From: Tanytarsus gracilentus
Taxonomy: Eukaryota; Arthropoda; Insecta; Diptera; Chironomidae
Assembly (NCBI GenBank): GCA_038502055.1
Contig: JAXRKN010000037.1
Coordinates: 2,480,001 to 2,544,000, forward strand
Direction: 5' to 3'
Length of the DNA stretch: 64,000 nt
In this document: positions 48,701 through 63,700 of the stretch, in pieces
Layout: each line of letters begins with the position of its first letter
Position numbering within the stretch: position 1 is the first letter of the stretch
Notes under the pieces: model-generated
Told to the model about the DNA's origin: nothing
Seen by the model: only the letters and a program-made list of their open reading frames with translations
Databases searched by the model: none
Made by a program: the position numbers and the translations under genes

Positions 48701-51700
48701 TTTATTCACGAGCTTCATACATAAAAGCACAGAAACAATTGTTGAGATTTAAACTTTACATCAAATTAAATGTCAAAGAGTTTTGAAATATTTATTTTTA
48801 AATTTTCAATTTCAACTTCTTTTATTTTTATCCTCCACAAAAAAAATCTGCGTCATCCTCACATTTCCACTTGCAGCTCAAAAACCATTTTAAAAGAAAG
48901 CTTTTAGAATTTTTATAATTGCCTTAAAAGTTTCTGGTCAGAATCGCTTCACGTAATATCTAACAAAACTCTTAAAAAAAATCCACATTAAGTGCAGTCA
49001 TGTGGTAAAAACGAGAAGAAGCATTGATGAGATAACTGAAAATTTTATATACACATTTTTCGTTCGATTAACACATATATCGAATGCACACACTTATCGA
49101 TGGGGTCTCTTGCGGAACAAAAAACCGCCGACAATTAAAATGAAGCGAGCAGCAGCAAAAAAAATGTAGAGTAGCAATTTTTTTTAACTCAACAAATAAT
49201 AATAGCGGTAAATCTCACAGTCAGAAAAAATCGGATTATCATAGAGAAAGAGTGTTGTGTGTGCATATTAAGAGCGACTTGCATAATGTCTCAAATAAAT
49301 CCATTATCAAACAAAATTATGCTGTTAAAACATCTTAAATTTCTTCTTTTTTTTGCACAATTATGAAATTTTTAATATAAAGACAAAAATCCGTTTTTCA
49401 TATTTGAAGATTATCAATATTATGTGAGCACGATTTCGTCACACCATTTTAAGGTGTCGAGTGTTCATTTAAAAAATTCTTTTCATTTCCATTCCGACAA
49501 TTTTAATTGATTTCTTTTCAAAAATTTACTCACCTTCAATATTGATCTCATTTCGTTGACATAAATTCTTTCCGTTTCGAGTAGCTCGGCGAGCACGTGG
49601 CCACGCTTCAATTTACGAGATTCAATGTCCTGTAATTAAAAATATTTTTTTGATTATTAAGGAAATTAAAAAAAAATAATTTAAAAAAATTATCGTTACC
49701 GTTTGACTCTGTGCTGCTAGTGATGTTGTATCGATATCGGAACTAAAGATGATTTCACTGCCATCTGATATACCTGAGTCGGGTACGCCATCACATGATG
49801 TGGGTCGTGTAATGTAGTTATCAACCTGAAAATGGATTAAAGAGATTAGTGCGTCAGAGGAGGAGAGACATTTTGAATGTGTATCCTAAAATTGTTTTCA
49901 TTATGTTAATCAAAGTTTATTATTATAAGAAAAATTAGACTTTCATAAAAATGCATTTCCCAACCTTGCAAGGCCTGTTCCTTTGTTTGTTTTTTTTGAT
50001 CCCGTTTTTTTTGTTAATTATTTTTGTTTGGGCTCTGTGAGCAAGAAAATATCAAAATTTTTAAAATCTGACCATCCAGTCGCTCTGTAGACCCCTTGCA
50101 AGGCCTAGTTTAATAAAGTTTCATTTTTTTTCGGAAGTAAAATTCGATTGCATATTGCACATCCATCAAACAGAATTAAAATTACGACATAGCTTGGAGA
50201 TTTGTGTTTTTTCTACACATCACTAAACGCTCATTCACGAAATATAAACCGCTGTGCCGACATGCAAGCACGTATGATGGCGCCCCACTATTACTAAATT
50301 GTTCGAACTTTTTTTTGATTAAATGCTAAAATTTATTTTCGTATATGAATTTTTATTAATTTCTCCACAAAAAACATGTAAAATCGCACGCGTTGTAAAT
50401 AAATTTTACTTCCCATTTTTTTCAACATTGCGCAACTGAGTATAAAAAAATTTGTAATGTAGAGTCGGAAGAAAGGTTTATGACTTATTTTTTCGCATGA
50501 CTGGACCGCGAGCGATATGAACGTCTTCGTTCCCATAGTCATGATTATTGTTTTGCTGTCTGAATTCATCATGATTGTTGTGCCGCTGATTATTGCGTGC
50601 TTAAATGCGATATGATAATTTCTCTCTCGATTTAGACTGTTGAGGGGGTGTAAAACCACATTTGAGAAATATTTAATTGCTGAGGTGAAAGATGAAAATA
50701 ACCTTTGACACACTTACTCTTGATTTTAATTGAATTTTAATTAAATTACGAAAATTTCGAACATAAATTATTGTTTGCATAAAATTAAATTCGACGAATA
50801 AATTTTATTTAATATTGATTTTAATCTCTTTGAGATTTCTTTTGTTTTTTATTTCTTGAGAACCGCAAATAGATCAAGAGATATGTAGAAAGTATCAGAA
50901 ATCATTTTTGACCTTTTCTGACACTTTGGGGTTGACTTCTTAGAATTTGAAATGGATATTTTTACCTTGGTGCGACAAATGCAGATGTAGTTGCTGAGCA
51001 AATCTTCGGTTGTCGTATGACACTTTGTGCATGCATAAGCAGCCGTCGAGCTTGTCTTTTTGTCAGTCTTCTTATTAAGTTCCGTCAGCATTAAATCATT
51101 CTCATCCTCATCAAAAAAGCTATTGTTCCAAAATAAAGTGCTATCGCAGCCGAATGGCGCGCCGTTGTCTTTAACGACACCGCTACTGCTCTTCGACTTC
51201 ATACTACACAAGTCACGTAATTTCTTAAACATCTCAGAGAACTCGGGCGATGATGAACGTCCTTGTGAGCTGGCATCATAATATCCATCATCTTTATCGG
51301 AGTCTGATGAGTCGTGCGACGATGAAGTGAGAGTAGAGGATGGAGCGGTACTTGGGGTGGGCGATGATGCGGTCGTGTTATCACTTCCGATGACATAAAT
51401 TTTTACGCTATTTTCCTCACTCTTGATCTTATTATTGACATCAATTTTATTATTAAATTTCGGCTGCGGATTATTTTTCACTTTAATATTTTTATCCCAG
51501 TTAGAAGTTGCCTTCTCGCTATTCAGCTCAATTATGTTCTTATTTCGCTCATTATTGTTAATCTTAACATCATTTCTGCTACTATGATTGACCACAAAGC
51601 AAGATTCATTGATTTTTATGGTTGTTTTATTATCATTATTCGATTTCGACTCTTTCTCGTTGATGATGAATACGTCGGGTGTGAAATTATGGTTTCCAGA

Positions 51701-54700
51701 GCTATTCTTCGTATCATTCACAATGATATTGCTCTTGCCATTAACGCTTATGTTAGTTTTATTATTCACAGTTATTTCATTATTTTTCAATGCAAGACAC
51801 GGCGAATTCTTTTTCATGTCTTCAAATTTCCTAATAAAATTCTCATCGAATTTACTTCGACGCTCATTCACGCCAAGAACACTCGCTGCCGGCGATGTGT
51901 GAGAAATTTTACAATTCTTAAGTCCACACGAAGATGAAGGTGATGATGGAGTGACGGAAGAAATTGGCGACTTTATATTAAGCTCGGTCGATGATCTCTG
52001 ATACTTTTTCACATCATCGCTCTCCTTCAACTTCTTGTGGACTTTATATTTGTCTTTTTCAAAATTTCTCGACTTTAGTGCGATCGCATTCGCAATTGAC
52101 GCTGCCTGATGCTGCTTGGCATTCTCGAAAAGTTGATTTATTCGCTTGACATCGTGAGAAGTTTTCGCTGTGAGATCACCAATCGATTTTGACGTTGTGA
52201 ACTTTGAAATTGGCTGTAAACGGCAATTTTGACGCTTCAATGACACTTCACTGCAGCTGCTTGCGCCACTATCCTCGCTTTTTAATGAATTCGATTTATT
52301 TTTATTAGAATCATGACGTGACTCAAAGAGTTTCAATTTAGATTCTGTCTTGGCATTATCGCGATACTCCCAACTCCTTGAGACCCTCTCGAAATCTTTA
52401 CTTGTGTCAACATCACTATAGCAATAATCGCCCTCCTCTTCCTCCTCCTCAATTGCCTCCTTCGACTGTTGATTTAATTTACTTCCATACAATTTATTAT
52501 CAACATATTTTTCATAGCTCTGATTGTCAAAGTAATATTGGATCGTTTCCAATTTGCTGCTGTTTTTCTTGCTATCAAATATTAAGTACTTCTTCTTGTT
52601 CTCTTTACCCTGCATAGCGACCGACGTCGCCTTATCATTTGCACTGACATATTTTAATTTTTCACCTGCCGAGTCTTTAGATGTACCGAAAATTGAATGT
52701 TTTCTCTTGTACACCAAATATTTGTCGGAGCTTTTGGACTTTACATCTTTTTCCACTGACTCGGGTGCATTAATTGTTACTCTTAGTGGTGGTTTCGGTG
52801 GCGTTTGTGGGGGTTGCTGGACTGGCGCACATTTACATTTACTCTGGAAATTTTTCGGTGGAGGTGGCGGCGGACATTTTGGCTTCAATTTCGCTTTGGC
52901 CACATAGTCCATTGGCAGTAATTTCATTTCCGGAATTTCGCTCGTAAAATCTTCATCGATGAAATCCGAGTGGTCGTTCTTGATATTATTATTACAGTTA
53001 GTCTGCTGTGGAAAGAGTCGAGCATTTCTAAACACGGGTTTATTGCCGCCAGCCGATTGATTTCCCAGCATTTTTAATTCTCTTTTCTTCATGAAACAAT
53101 TGATTTGTAAATTTTCGTTGAATTAATTAGCGCAATTACTTAACACTTTCTTGGTATGAGTTCATGTAGGTTCTCTTTTTATTGCACACAATTAATTTAT
53201 TTTTTTTGGTTGAGTTCTTTGATTTTTTCTTGTAAGTTCTTTAGGGTTTTTCACATATACATGAATTTTATTTCTTATAATAATATTGCACAGTCCGTTA
53301 GATTCAAATATAAAATTATTTCAATTCATCATTCGTAATTTGTTTTTTCCGCTTTTTATGAATTGCTCCGAAAAAAATTTATTTCTCAATTAAATTCCAG
53401 TTTTACACATTTTTAAATGCACATGCTTTTCAATTAAGATTATGTGAAATACTTTCAACTTTTTATTCGTATTTTTTTGATTATTATCAATTTGCCAAAA
53501 ATCTTTTTTTTATCTTTCGCAAAATTACTGCACATTCAGCAATGTGAGAGATGCTTTTCACTTTTTTTATTTGTTTTTTCTACACTCGCAAAAGCACGCC
53601 GACCACTGAACTTGCTTCTCTCTTATAAAAACCATCATCATCCATTTCCATTATATTTTCAGCATTTTTCCCGTACACAAAAAATGTAATTTTCACTCTT
53701 CTTTGTTGCATTGTAATTTTACTTTTTGTCTTGCTTTCATTGGAAAAAAATTATGCGTGTGAAAAACTTCTCCCTTGGTGGGTTCCATTTAGAGATTTTT
53801 TTATGATCATTTACAGACACGTTTTCGCTTAGAAGCTTTGATTTTCACAAATAATTTTTTATAGTCCTCAAGTCATTCAATGACTTTAGTTTTTCTCGAA
53901 ATTATTTTCACTCGAAAAGAAAAACATTTATTTTAAAGCAATTAATTTCATTTCTTCGTTTTCTTTATTTTTTCAAATATTAACCGCTAAAAGTTTTTCT
54001 CTCACTTTTATTTAAATTGATATTGTACACGAGCGATAACCACGCGCGTCTACTGTTCACGAGAATACGAACCGAAATGAAGCAGAAAGAAAGCCAAGCA
54101 AAAAAAAGAGACGAGAAGAAACGGCAGCAACTTTAACTCTTTCGACTTCTTCGCGAGAAGATGAAAAAAGTGCAAAGACGGTAAAAGAGTAAGCTGGCCT
54201 GTGAGCACTGCTGTGTGAGGAAAAATTTCTCGAATAATTTTTTCAAACTATCATCAGAAGAATTTCAAATTGTTGAATGACAAAAATAAAATTATATTTT
54301 CCGCAAACCATTGCCACAAGAGTGTACTTTAGTTGGCTTCAACTAAATTTGATATCTTCTCTAAGTACATATACATGTAGTAGAGTTTAATTAAAATTTT
54401 GCGAGTAATTTAACAATTGTGGTTCAAAATCTCCTATCATGCTCGCATACGCTCATAAGATATAATTTTTCTCATTTTTCTACCACTTTTTTCTCTCTCT
54501 CGCAAAAAGATTCATCGAACCACATCCATGCACCGGGCACCAGAACTAGCACTTTGAAAATACAGTTTATTTAATTATAAATTTATATTATTTTTTTCTC
54601 TTTGCCTTTTTTTGTACATTTGCTACTGGATGAAATGTATGTGGAGTGTGTATATCAAGAAGACTTTAAATTCTCGAGCGTAATTGTGCTGTTAGAAATT

Positions 54701-57700
54701 TGCTGAAGCATCCATCAAGTTCGCATTTATTTAATTTTATGAAACTTAAAAAATTGTTTGCATACCTCTTAAAGAAAAGTGCGAGTAGTGAGAGTTCATA
54801 GCTGAGGTTAAGCAGTGAATATCGTTGGCGGCCTATTAACTGCTAACGGTTCCAACAGTCGTATACTTGCTGAGCGGTCATTTTCATGTATAAGTTAATT
54901 AGTACATAATTTATTGCCATTGTTCTCTCTCCTAGCACTTCCAACATTATTATTGGGCGATTCACTTATGAAGTCACAAACGTATGCACACTGGTCATTA
55001 AAAAGTTACGCAATTCTTTCTTCTTCATCGAATTTTTCTTCGTTAATGTTCTCCTTTCCGAGTAATGATCGTTCATGCTTAAAAATCAACCAATCTTACG
55101 TGCAAAACATGTTCGCATAATATTTACTTATTTTTTTTCTGAAGTAAAGACGTGTTAAAAAAATTGGGTGAATTATCTCAGCAAATTTTATAAAAATTTC
55201 AACAATTTTTTGTGCACTCCGGTTATGTTAAGGGACTTAAAATTTCGACAGTGCATTAACAGCGAAATTTATACTCACACGCCAGAGAGTGCAGATGTAA
55301 GTCGTCGAAAAATTTTAAGACAGTAAAAACTCTCACTTTAATTGAGCGGTGCAATGAGGCAATAAAATTGTTAAAAGGAGAAAGAAATATGCATCAGAAA
55401 GGTAAGCATAACAATTATAAATTAATTTACGAGTTGCACAATTACTTTGATGACACTCTTAATGTGCTACGATAATCGTCAAAGGTAAAAATTTCTCTCT
55501 TGTCACGATAAGTGGTGATGGTTCACGTGTGCAATGTTTAATGTAAATAGAGGAGAAAAAAGTAAAGAACGTGATTTGAAAATTTAATAATAAAAGTTTA
55601 AGTATCGCGTATGACATTTGACCGTAATCTTAACAATGGTGTGCACATGAGCATCTGGAGCAACTGGGAATGGGGCGCATATTGTTGTGAATGAAAACCA
55701 TAGCTTTTACGATTTGTGTGGCAGCACAGCAACACCAAGATGAGAGAGAATGAGTAAAAAACGTGTGAAGCAAATTTTAAACGGTCCACCGAGATTACAA
55801 GCTTTATTTGATAATCACCAAGAAAACTAAAGCTCACTTCACGCTTTGAATGAATTTTGTCCGATGACCGAAATATCGAGAAAATAATAGCTCGCTCTTA
55901 TTACAATATTCAGCTCTCTTTTTGCCTCTTCTTATTCCCGCGCACTTTTCACCATGCAAATTTTCCATTTTTTTCGTGAATTTGCTATATAATTTTTAAC
56001 GCTTTTGAGCTTTTTGAGGTAAGAGTATGGCAGCTAAACTCTAATCACGTGGACTTTATGGAATAGAAAAATTATGGAATTTCATCATTGAAAGTTTTAA
56101 GTAACTGAATTAATTTACTTGGTAAAATTCACAACATTTTTAAAATTTGTTTAAAAATTTTTTGAAAACAAAAAAGTATTTTTCTAAATTTCCCAAAAAA
56201 CCATCCACACCAATCTTAATTTTGACTCACTGTTACACTTGTCAACGGAATGCCTAATAAGCTAGTATTATCTCACTCAATGAGAAAGAAGAAGAAAATA
56301 AGTGTCATTACATTTATAATCATCTGTCATAATTGAAAGTGAAAATTCGTTCTCATGATCCATTGTGAAGAAATAATTTTTTTTTGACATGAATAATGCA
56401 ATGAAAGTGAAGACGAAGCATTTTTTTTCTCATGACGATGTAGAATCGTAAACTAAATTTCTGTTGATGCTGAATATGATTTGCGAATGCAATTTTTTTT
56501 TGTAAAAAACTTTTACCTCATCATAAAGACGCCGAAATTACATTGTATTGCAGCATGAGTCTCTAATAGGGGATAATTGCAATAATTCACATGATATTTA
56601 GAAGAGCTTTACATTAGTGAGCTCATCATCGTTTGTTTAAGAATAAAATGATCTATTGTAAATTATTCTCACCGTACGAAATGTGTGCATGTGATATTTA
56701 AGTCTTTAAGCAATCTGTAATTCATTTCTCTAAATTGCTACACATTTCCATATTGAATCAAAAGCGAAAGTCGCAAATTCTTTAAGAAATGTATAGAACA
56801 TCAATCATAAATTTTTTAACAATTATTATTCATTTGTTTAAGAAAATTATAATGCATGTACAGAAAATGAATCGCCAAAAAAGGTGAATTTCTAAACTTT
56901 CTTCACTTTTCTCTCCACTCGATATCGTGTCGATACAATTATTACTTTATCCGTGCTGAAATGATTCAATAAAAGTTAATATTCGTATTTTTTCTGTTCA
57001 AAAGAAAAACTTCTTCTTATTTTTCGATTCGACATTGAAAATTCATTAAATAAATTTTTCGCGCGCGTGAGGTCTTCGACCGAGTTTTAAGGGCGAATAT
57101 TTGAGTTAAAGATTTATTTACAAATCCTTGAAAAAGCATGTTGGAAAAATATTTAATTCACAATATTTCCGGTCCCATGCACCACGTGATGGAAGAAAAA
57201 GAAAAATCGATCACCATAATTTACGCTTCATTTCACACTCGAAGAGTGCCACAAATAGATTTGCGAAAAAAACAAATCTCCCGCTAATAGAAATGACATG
57301 AAATGATTAAAATAATGTGTGAGTATCGATATCTCGATATTGTTGCCTACAATTGCTCATAATCATTTCGAAAATACTTTAAAATGAAATCGAAATTATT
57401 TCGGTCATCAGCATGTAAAATTTTCACTTCTAAAAAATTTCCAAAAAAAATCAAAAGTGAATTGAGATGATTCACAAATGGGCAATCTTGAGCCACTGAA
57501 ACAATAACATGAATAGCTGATGATTATGATGATAAATACATGCATCTACACGAGCATATTGAATAAGTACCATTTAATTAACTTATAAGCTTTGAAAAAG
57601 TTCATATTTGAAAGTTGCAATTTGAAATGAAGTCGAAACTATTAAAATTGGAGGGAAAGCAGATGAAGATGATTTGTTTGTGAGATGATTAATTGTTGAG

Positions 57701-60700
57701 AGAGTGCACGGTAATAATGATGATATGCTAGTCAGGTGTGCAAGCACTTGACCTCTAGTCGATACAGTTTTTCTATTGATGAGAATTTGATTTAATTTTG
57801 AAGGCTTTAAAATTAAAGTAGAGGGTGAGAATTTTTTATAAGTATTGCATGAAATGAAAAATTATTTCAACTTATATACCTGCAAATATACTATATAAAA
57901 GTATATAAGTTTATGTTAAAGTTACCAGCCCCTTTAAACGAGAAGAATTCGTAGCTCAATAAAGTCGTGATATATCTCAAATTTTGTATTTTTTTGATTG
58001 CTCACTTAAAGCTTAAAAATTTATCGATCGGTAGCTAAAATGGGAACTAAAACTCCACAAAATTATTTTATCACACATTACGATAATCATCTCTTGCTTT
58101 TACTTCACGGCATATGCGAATGATATCTCAAACTCTATTAAGCATCGCTAGAGATAGTAACAAACTATTAATCGCCTCCGATGTATTCAAAGCACATTTT
58201 TTAATACGGAGGAGAAAAAGATGTATTTTGACCGACTTTTCGATCAACGACATTAGCAGAAAGTTGCCTTGCGTTTCTGCGCTATCAAAACTGGCATTTT
58301 TTAACATATAAATAAAACTGTTAAAGCCATGCGAAAGAAGTTTTTTCCTCTCTCGAAAATATAATGTTTTGCGGATAAATGAAATGAAATGCTGCAAGTT
58401 CATGAAAATTTAATTGTTTTGTCGCTTGCATGCAAATGAAACATTTTTGTGACTTTTTTCCGGATGATTTGGTTTGAAAAATTAATCGGAACTGAAAATT
58501 TTGGTTGCTATCGCATCGTGTAGTGAAGGAATTAATTTTTACAAATCCCTCTTTACAGCCAGATTTAAATTTTCAAAAGCACTTAAAAGCTTGAATTTAT
58601 CATTCACTGAGTAAGCGCAGTATTTTCCTCTTCTAATACGAATTTAGATTTATTCATTTAAATTCTCAATGATATACCGAGATAGATGAGCAACGTGCAC
58701 ACATATTGGAATCGGAAACGATGATAAATGGGTGGGTTCATGCAATTTTAAGGTATCATGATTGCGTGAGTAAAATTATTTTATGCGCATTGAATATTAA
58801 AATTTTAGGGGATCTCTTTCTAATTCTCTAAAGACAGTAATTGCGACATTTGAAATAAAATTGGGTCGAAATTCGCAGAAAAATAATTAGACATGCTTTG
58901 TACGAATTGAAAAAGTTTAACTTGAACCACAAATTGCATAATTGTGCTTTTCTTTTGATTAAATTCTTTAGAAATTCTCACATAATAGCAAAAATGGTGC
59001 AGTCCGCTACTGTTTTCATAAAAAACACATTTTGGGGGCTTTATGCGAAAACAAAATTATAGATATAACTCTCCACATGACTCAAACAATTTATTTTGTG
59101 CTCTCGAAAGAAAGTTTACTCGTTTGCTATCTATCGAGCACCAAGCAACCGCCATTCATTGTGAGATTTTGCTTACTCAAAAGAAAACAGCAAAGAAGAT
59201 GTTGAAAATTTTGTTTGTAACTATTTTTGGGAGCAATTTAACGTGTATCAATAATTGGCCGTATTCTATAAACCCAAAAAAGATTGATTCATAATTGCCA
59301 ACAGCAGAGTGTACTCGCATTTTGAAAATGAGCGAAGAAAATGATTGAAAATAGTTTGAAACAAAACAGGAAAAATTCATCGTTTAATCCCGCTAATGCA
59401 CCACAACAGTTCAGTTTATAATTATGACCTAATGCATTCTTAACCCACTTACGGAATATTCTATAGACATCAGCATTAAGAACAACATTAAACAGGTTCT
59501 GACGGCGACCCACATTTCCCGCTTCATAACGCTTTACGACAAAAAAAGACTATAGTGAAAGAACCATAATCAATAGCTTTTTAAAATTGCATCACTTCAA
59601 TAAAAAAAAGTAAAAGAGAAAAATTACAGAACGGAAACGAGGGAAGTTAACTTTTTTAAAAGAATTAATTTTTTTATAAAATCAATTTTTAAAACCTAAG
59701 AAAAAAATTCTCAATTCTTTTCTCTTGATCATCGATTGTAAATTTAATAAGAGCACGGCTGATTTCCCGTTTGGTTGCGTAAGATCTTTAAGAACATTTC
59801 ATTGCATCACAAGTCAAGCAACTTTTTCTTCCATCTATTCACCTACATTCTTCGTCTTTATGCACTTCCCACTTGCACATTTATTTTAGCCCGTTCTCAT
59901 GCATCTTGACGTACACTGAATGCGATATGTGCACTTAAATTATGCAACCAACCTTTTTATCTGCATTAATTTATATTTATGAATATATACTTCCGTAAAA
60001 TATGATGATGGGAGTCACAAAGAGAATAAATGACTTAATTAATTGCATGACAGGTATTTTCACATATCATTCACATTTTAGATCATCAAAATATCATCAT
60101 CATTATTAAATTACGCTCTCACTTTGTATGCTGCTATGATACGACGATATATTTTTTCGTAAACAACATTATTGAGGCAGGAAAACAATTTTTGTCGTCT
60201 TGCAAAAGCACGACATGAGTGAAAGAGGGAAATTAGGCAAGTTTTTTTTTGTTCAAGAAGGAAATTTTTTCACTTTCATTTACGGGGAATGACTTCCTAA
60301 TTTGATCTTGTCATAAATTCCCACTTGAGGCAGTAATAAATGCGAGAAAAGTCTTCAAGTTCATTGTTAAGGAGAAAAGAATTTTTCTTATGACACTCGA
60401 CGATGCTCAGGTCGAACATATTACCTTTTTTGGGTCAAGTTGAATATCACCTCAAGAAATTCTTTCACGGAGACTTTTTTCTATTTCTTATCAAGTACCG
60501 TTCAATAAAAGCACACTGATAGACGATTGCGTAACTGTCTGTTGTCATCGATGACCATAATTTATGGCATAAAATTCTAGAATCGGAAAATTAGATCATT
60601 GCAACTGTTATGCAATTGCTAGTTAATTCTTGGAAAAGGAATGTTGCTGGTTAGTCGCAGAATTATTATGCAATTAATTGCAAGAGAAGTCTCTTGCGGA

Positions 60701-63700
60701 TTTTAATCTCATTCACTTCAACCACAAATTGCGTGAACATGATTTAGTCGTAATCTTCTTGAGAGCATAATTTTTCATTGATTCTTAAGTGAATGTCTAA
60801 AAACAGAAAATTGAAGTTGGAAGTAAAACACGAGAGCTGCGAGAGATTAATTGTTCACACACTGCGCTCGTTGTGGGTCAAAGTAAAGCACCGTAGAGCT
60901 ATAAAAGCAATTTAAATTATACCAAGATGATGCTTGGTATTTTAATCAAACGCTGATCACGTTAAAAATTTGGGTTTATGAGCCAGTAATTATAAATATT
61001 GCATAAATTATGTTAATATATTTCTAAATTATTCGCAATTGAAATTAGCTGAATTTGAAGAAAGTACTTTTTCGAATGAAATTTAAACCGACACCTCAAA
61101 ACAACTTCAAGAATATTAAATTACAGATTTAAACTCAAACACAAGTAGAAATAAAATTTTATCCATCGTTGAACAATTCAATTAATTGAGAAAAAAATCA
61201 TTAATTACATGTTTATAAAATTTATGATTTAATTAAATAGTCTAGACTTTTTCAAGTCGTGACAGCAATTTAAAACTGAATGTTTTATTAAATTCTCCAA
61301 ACGCACCCCACCGTCAATTCTAAAAAGTGCCCCGGAAAAGTTTTTTGAAGTTTAAAATTCCCGACATGATGAAAAAGTAATTACATCTGAGAGCTTTTCA
61401 TTTTCTAGTGAAACATCTACGGCCTGTGTGACAGTTGATGTTATTAGAAACAGCTGGAAAACTCAAATTTTCATTTAATGTGGTTCAAATCATCTCCAAG
61501 AAATCTCTTTAAAAGTATTATAAAATGTTATTAAGGAACTGCTGTCTCATAGCCCAAAGTGTCATCACCACTCATAAATAATCATGTGCTTATCGCAATG
61601 TAATTAACAATGGAGGAAACAGCAGTCAAAAAAAGAGGGAAATGACATTGTCTTTGCACTCTTATTTTCATTCACTTCCTAAATGATGATATCGCGAGTC
61701 AGGTCGGATGAACAAGTTTTTCGAATTAAAAACACTCTTGGAACAATGAAATTTTTATATGAAGTTAAGGCAACAAAAGAACTTAATTAACACGCTGAGG
61801 TATGCTGTGTGTATGTGCATGAGTCAATGCGAGATCTCATTATGCATAAGCTTTATGAGCAACGTCCATTAAGGCAAATAACTTTACAATATTAAATTTT
61901 TTAAATCTCGTCGCATCAATTAAAAATTCTCAAAGCGCTTTTTCCTTGTTTATTTGCAAACAATTTGACACCAAAATTTAATTAACATTACAAAACTTAA
62001 GACCAAAATTCCTTGCGTAACATTTATTAGAGTCGCGCTAATTAACCAAGTAGATTATGATAAAATTACCTCCAGCGCTTCTCACAATAATATTGATGTG
62101 TCTTCTCTTGCGTAAGTGACAGCGTTTTAATTTTATGTGTCTTTTTTACTTCCGTAACATAAAAAAATTAATTTTATTTTCAACTCATTACTTTCTTATG
62201 TTCTACTTGCTTAACGATGAATGAACATGATTAGAAGATTGAAAAATGAAAGAGAAAAAAAAACAATTGTGAAAGGGAAATTTTTGCTCGCTTGTGATTG
62301 CTTATTTAAAGTATAAAATATATAATGGTCAATTTTCTTACATATTGTTCGGCTTTACTCTCTTTATTCATACATACGCATTAGTAAGGTGAAATTTTTT
62401 AAGACACTCGACCATGGATAATTTTGAATTGCTTATAAAATTCGAAAAAAAAATGAAATTGTTCTTGGCGACACTAATTTTTATTGGATTTAGAAAGTTA
62501 TAATTAAGTTAAAATAATTAATTGGTGGCAAGTGAAAAGATTTGTTTGGTAAATTCATAATTTATTTCATTAAACGAAAAATTTTATCGCCTTTGTCTGA
62601 GAATAAAAGAAGAAAAATGTTTCCGCTCAAGTTGCGGTATGCGTCATTGCACACAAATAACCTATAAGGTATTTTTACAATAAAAAAATTAATTTTCGGC
62701 ACATGCCAATTTGATACGAAAAAAAAACTTTGCAAACGCTTCTCAGAAGGGTGGCTTAGAGTTAAATAGCGATCATGCGAAAATTTTGTTGAATCGCTTT
62801 TAAAACATTCAAAATTAAAAGATGATATTTCTCTTCAAATACAAGAACTTTTGAGATATATTTTTCTTCTCAAATTATCTGTTTATCTTTGCTGGCATTT
62901 TAGTGATATTTTCTTTAAAAATATTTATAAGGTGGGACGGTATTTCTTCCTTATAAAAGTCACACAATTGGCATTGGAAACCATAAGCATGTAAATAAAT
63001 CAACCAGCATTTTTTGAAAGTCCAGTCAATTGATAAAAGTTTAGCGACAAATTCTCTCCAGCTTGAAAATGAACCCATAAAAGCTTTAAAAAATATAATC
63101 TCTGCGGCCTTGCGAGAGAATATTCATAAGTTACGAAAAATTTGTATAAAAATTATGAATTATAAAATCTGTTTTGACAAATTTTTGAACGTTTCCTAAG
63201 TAGATGATAAATTTTATAAAAATGTCTCAAAATCGCCGTAATTTTAAACGTTTTCCTTTTCTCATATTTCATAAAATAAATTTTATTTCTTCCGACCGAA
63301 GTTGATAGCATTGCATTGCAATTTTTTAAGATTTTCAAACTACTGAATTTTCTATTGTGATATAAAATCTTTAAAACTCACCTTAGTATTTGAATTTTTT
63401 CTACTCCTCAGGTTAGGCGCTGGCGCTCCTGACTTTGGTTGTTTTGGTATGGGAGATTTACTGTTAGGTTGAACGCTTTGAATTGGCCGGGTGGGTTTGG
63501 TTGAAAGCTTCTTTAAAGTTGCAATTTGTTTTTCGCACATTAAACTTACGTCGTCAATTCTCTGTAGCACCTGGAGTGGGTGTAAGCGTGAAAGATGAAA
63601 GAAAAAAATGAGCATTGAATAAAAAAATCTTAAGTATTTGAGAAAAGTTTTTGATACGGCATTGAAAAGTTGATTCTTTAGAAGTTCAATGAATATCAAA

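Larger units (their letters stand above)
44150..49533 (-). other. RhoGEF intron splitting the DH domain (5.4 kb), containing a nested gene
   Basis: Donor AAG|GTGAGT at 49533, acceptor CGCAG at 44150. The two-exon gene at 44548-47161 lies inside, on the same strand. The rest (44150-44460 and 47260-49533) is AT-rich with no supported feature. Confidence 0.8.

Noticed and set aside
51584..51937. 117- and 104-codon plus-strand frames opposite the RhoGEF first exon
   Set aside because: They complement an Asn/Lys/Ser-rich coding exon whose codons rarely create antisense stops.
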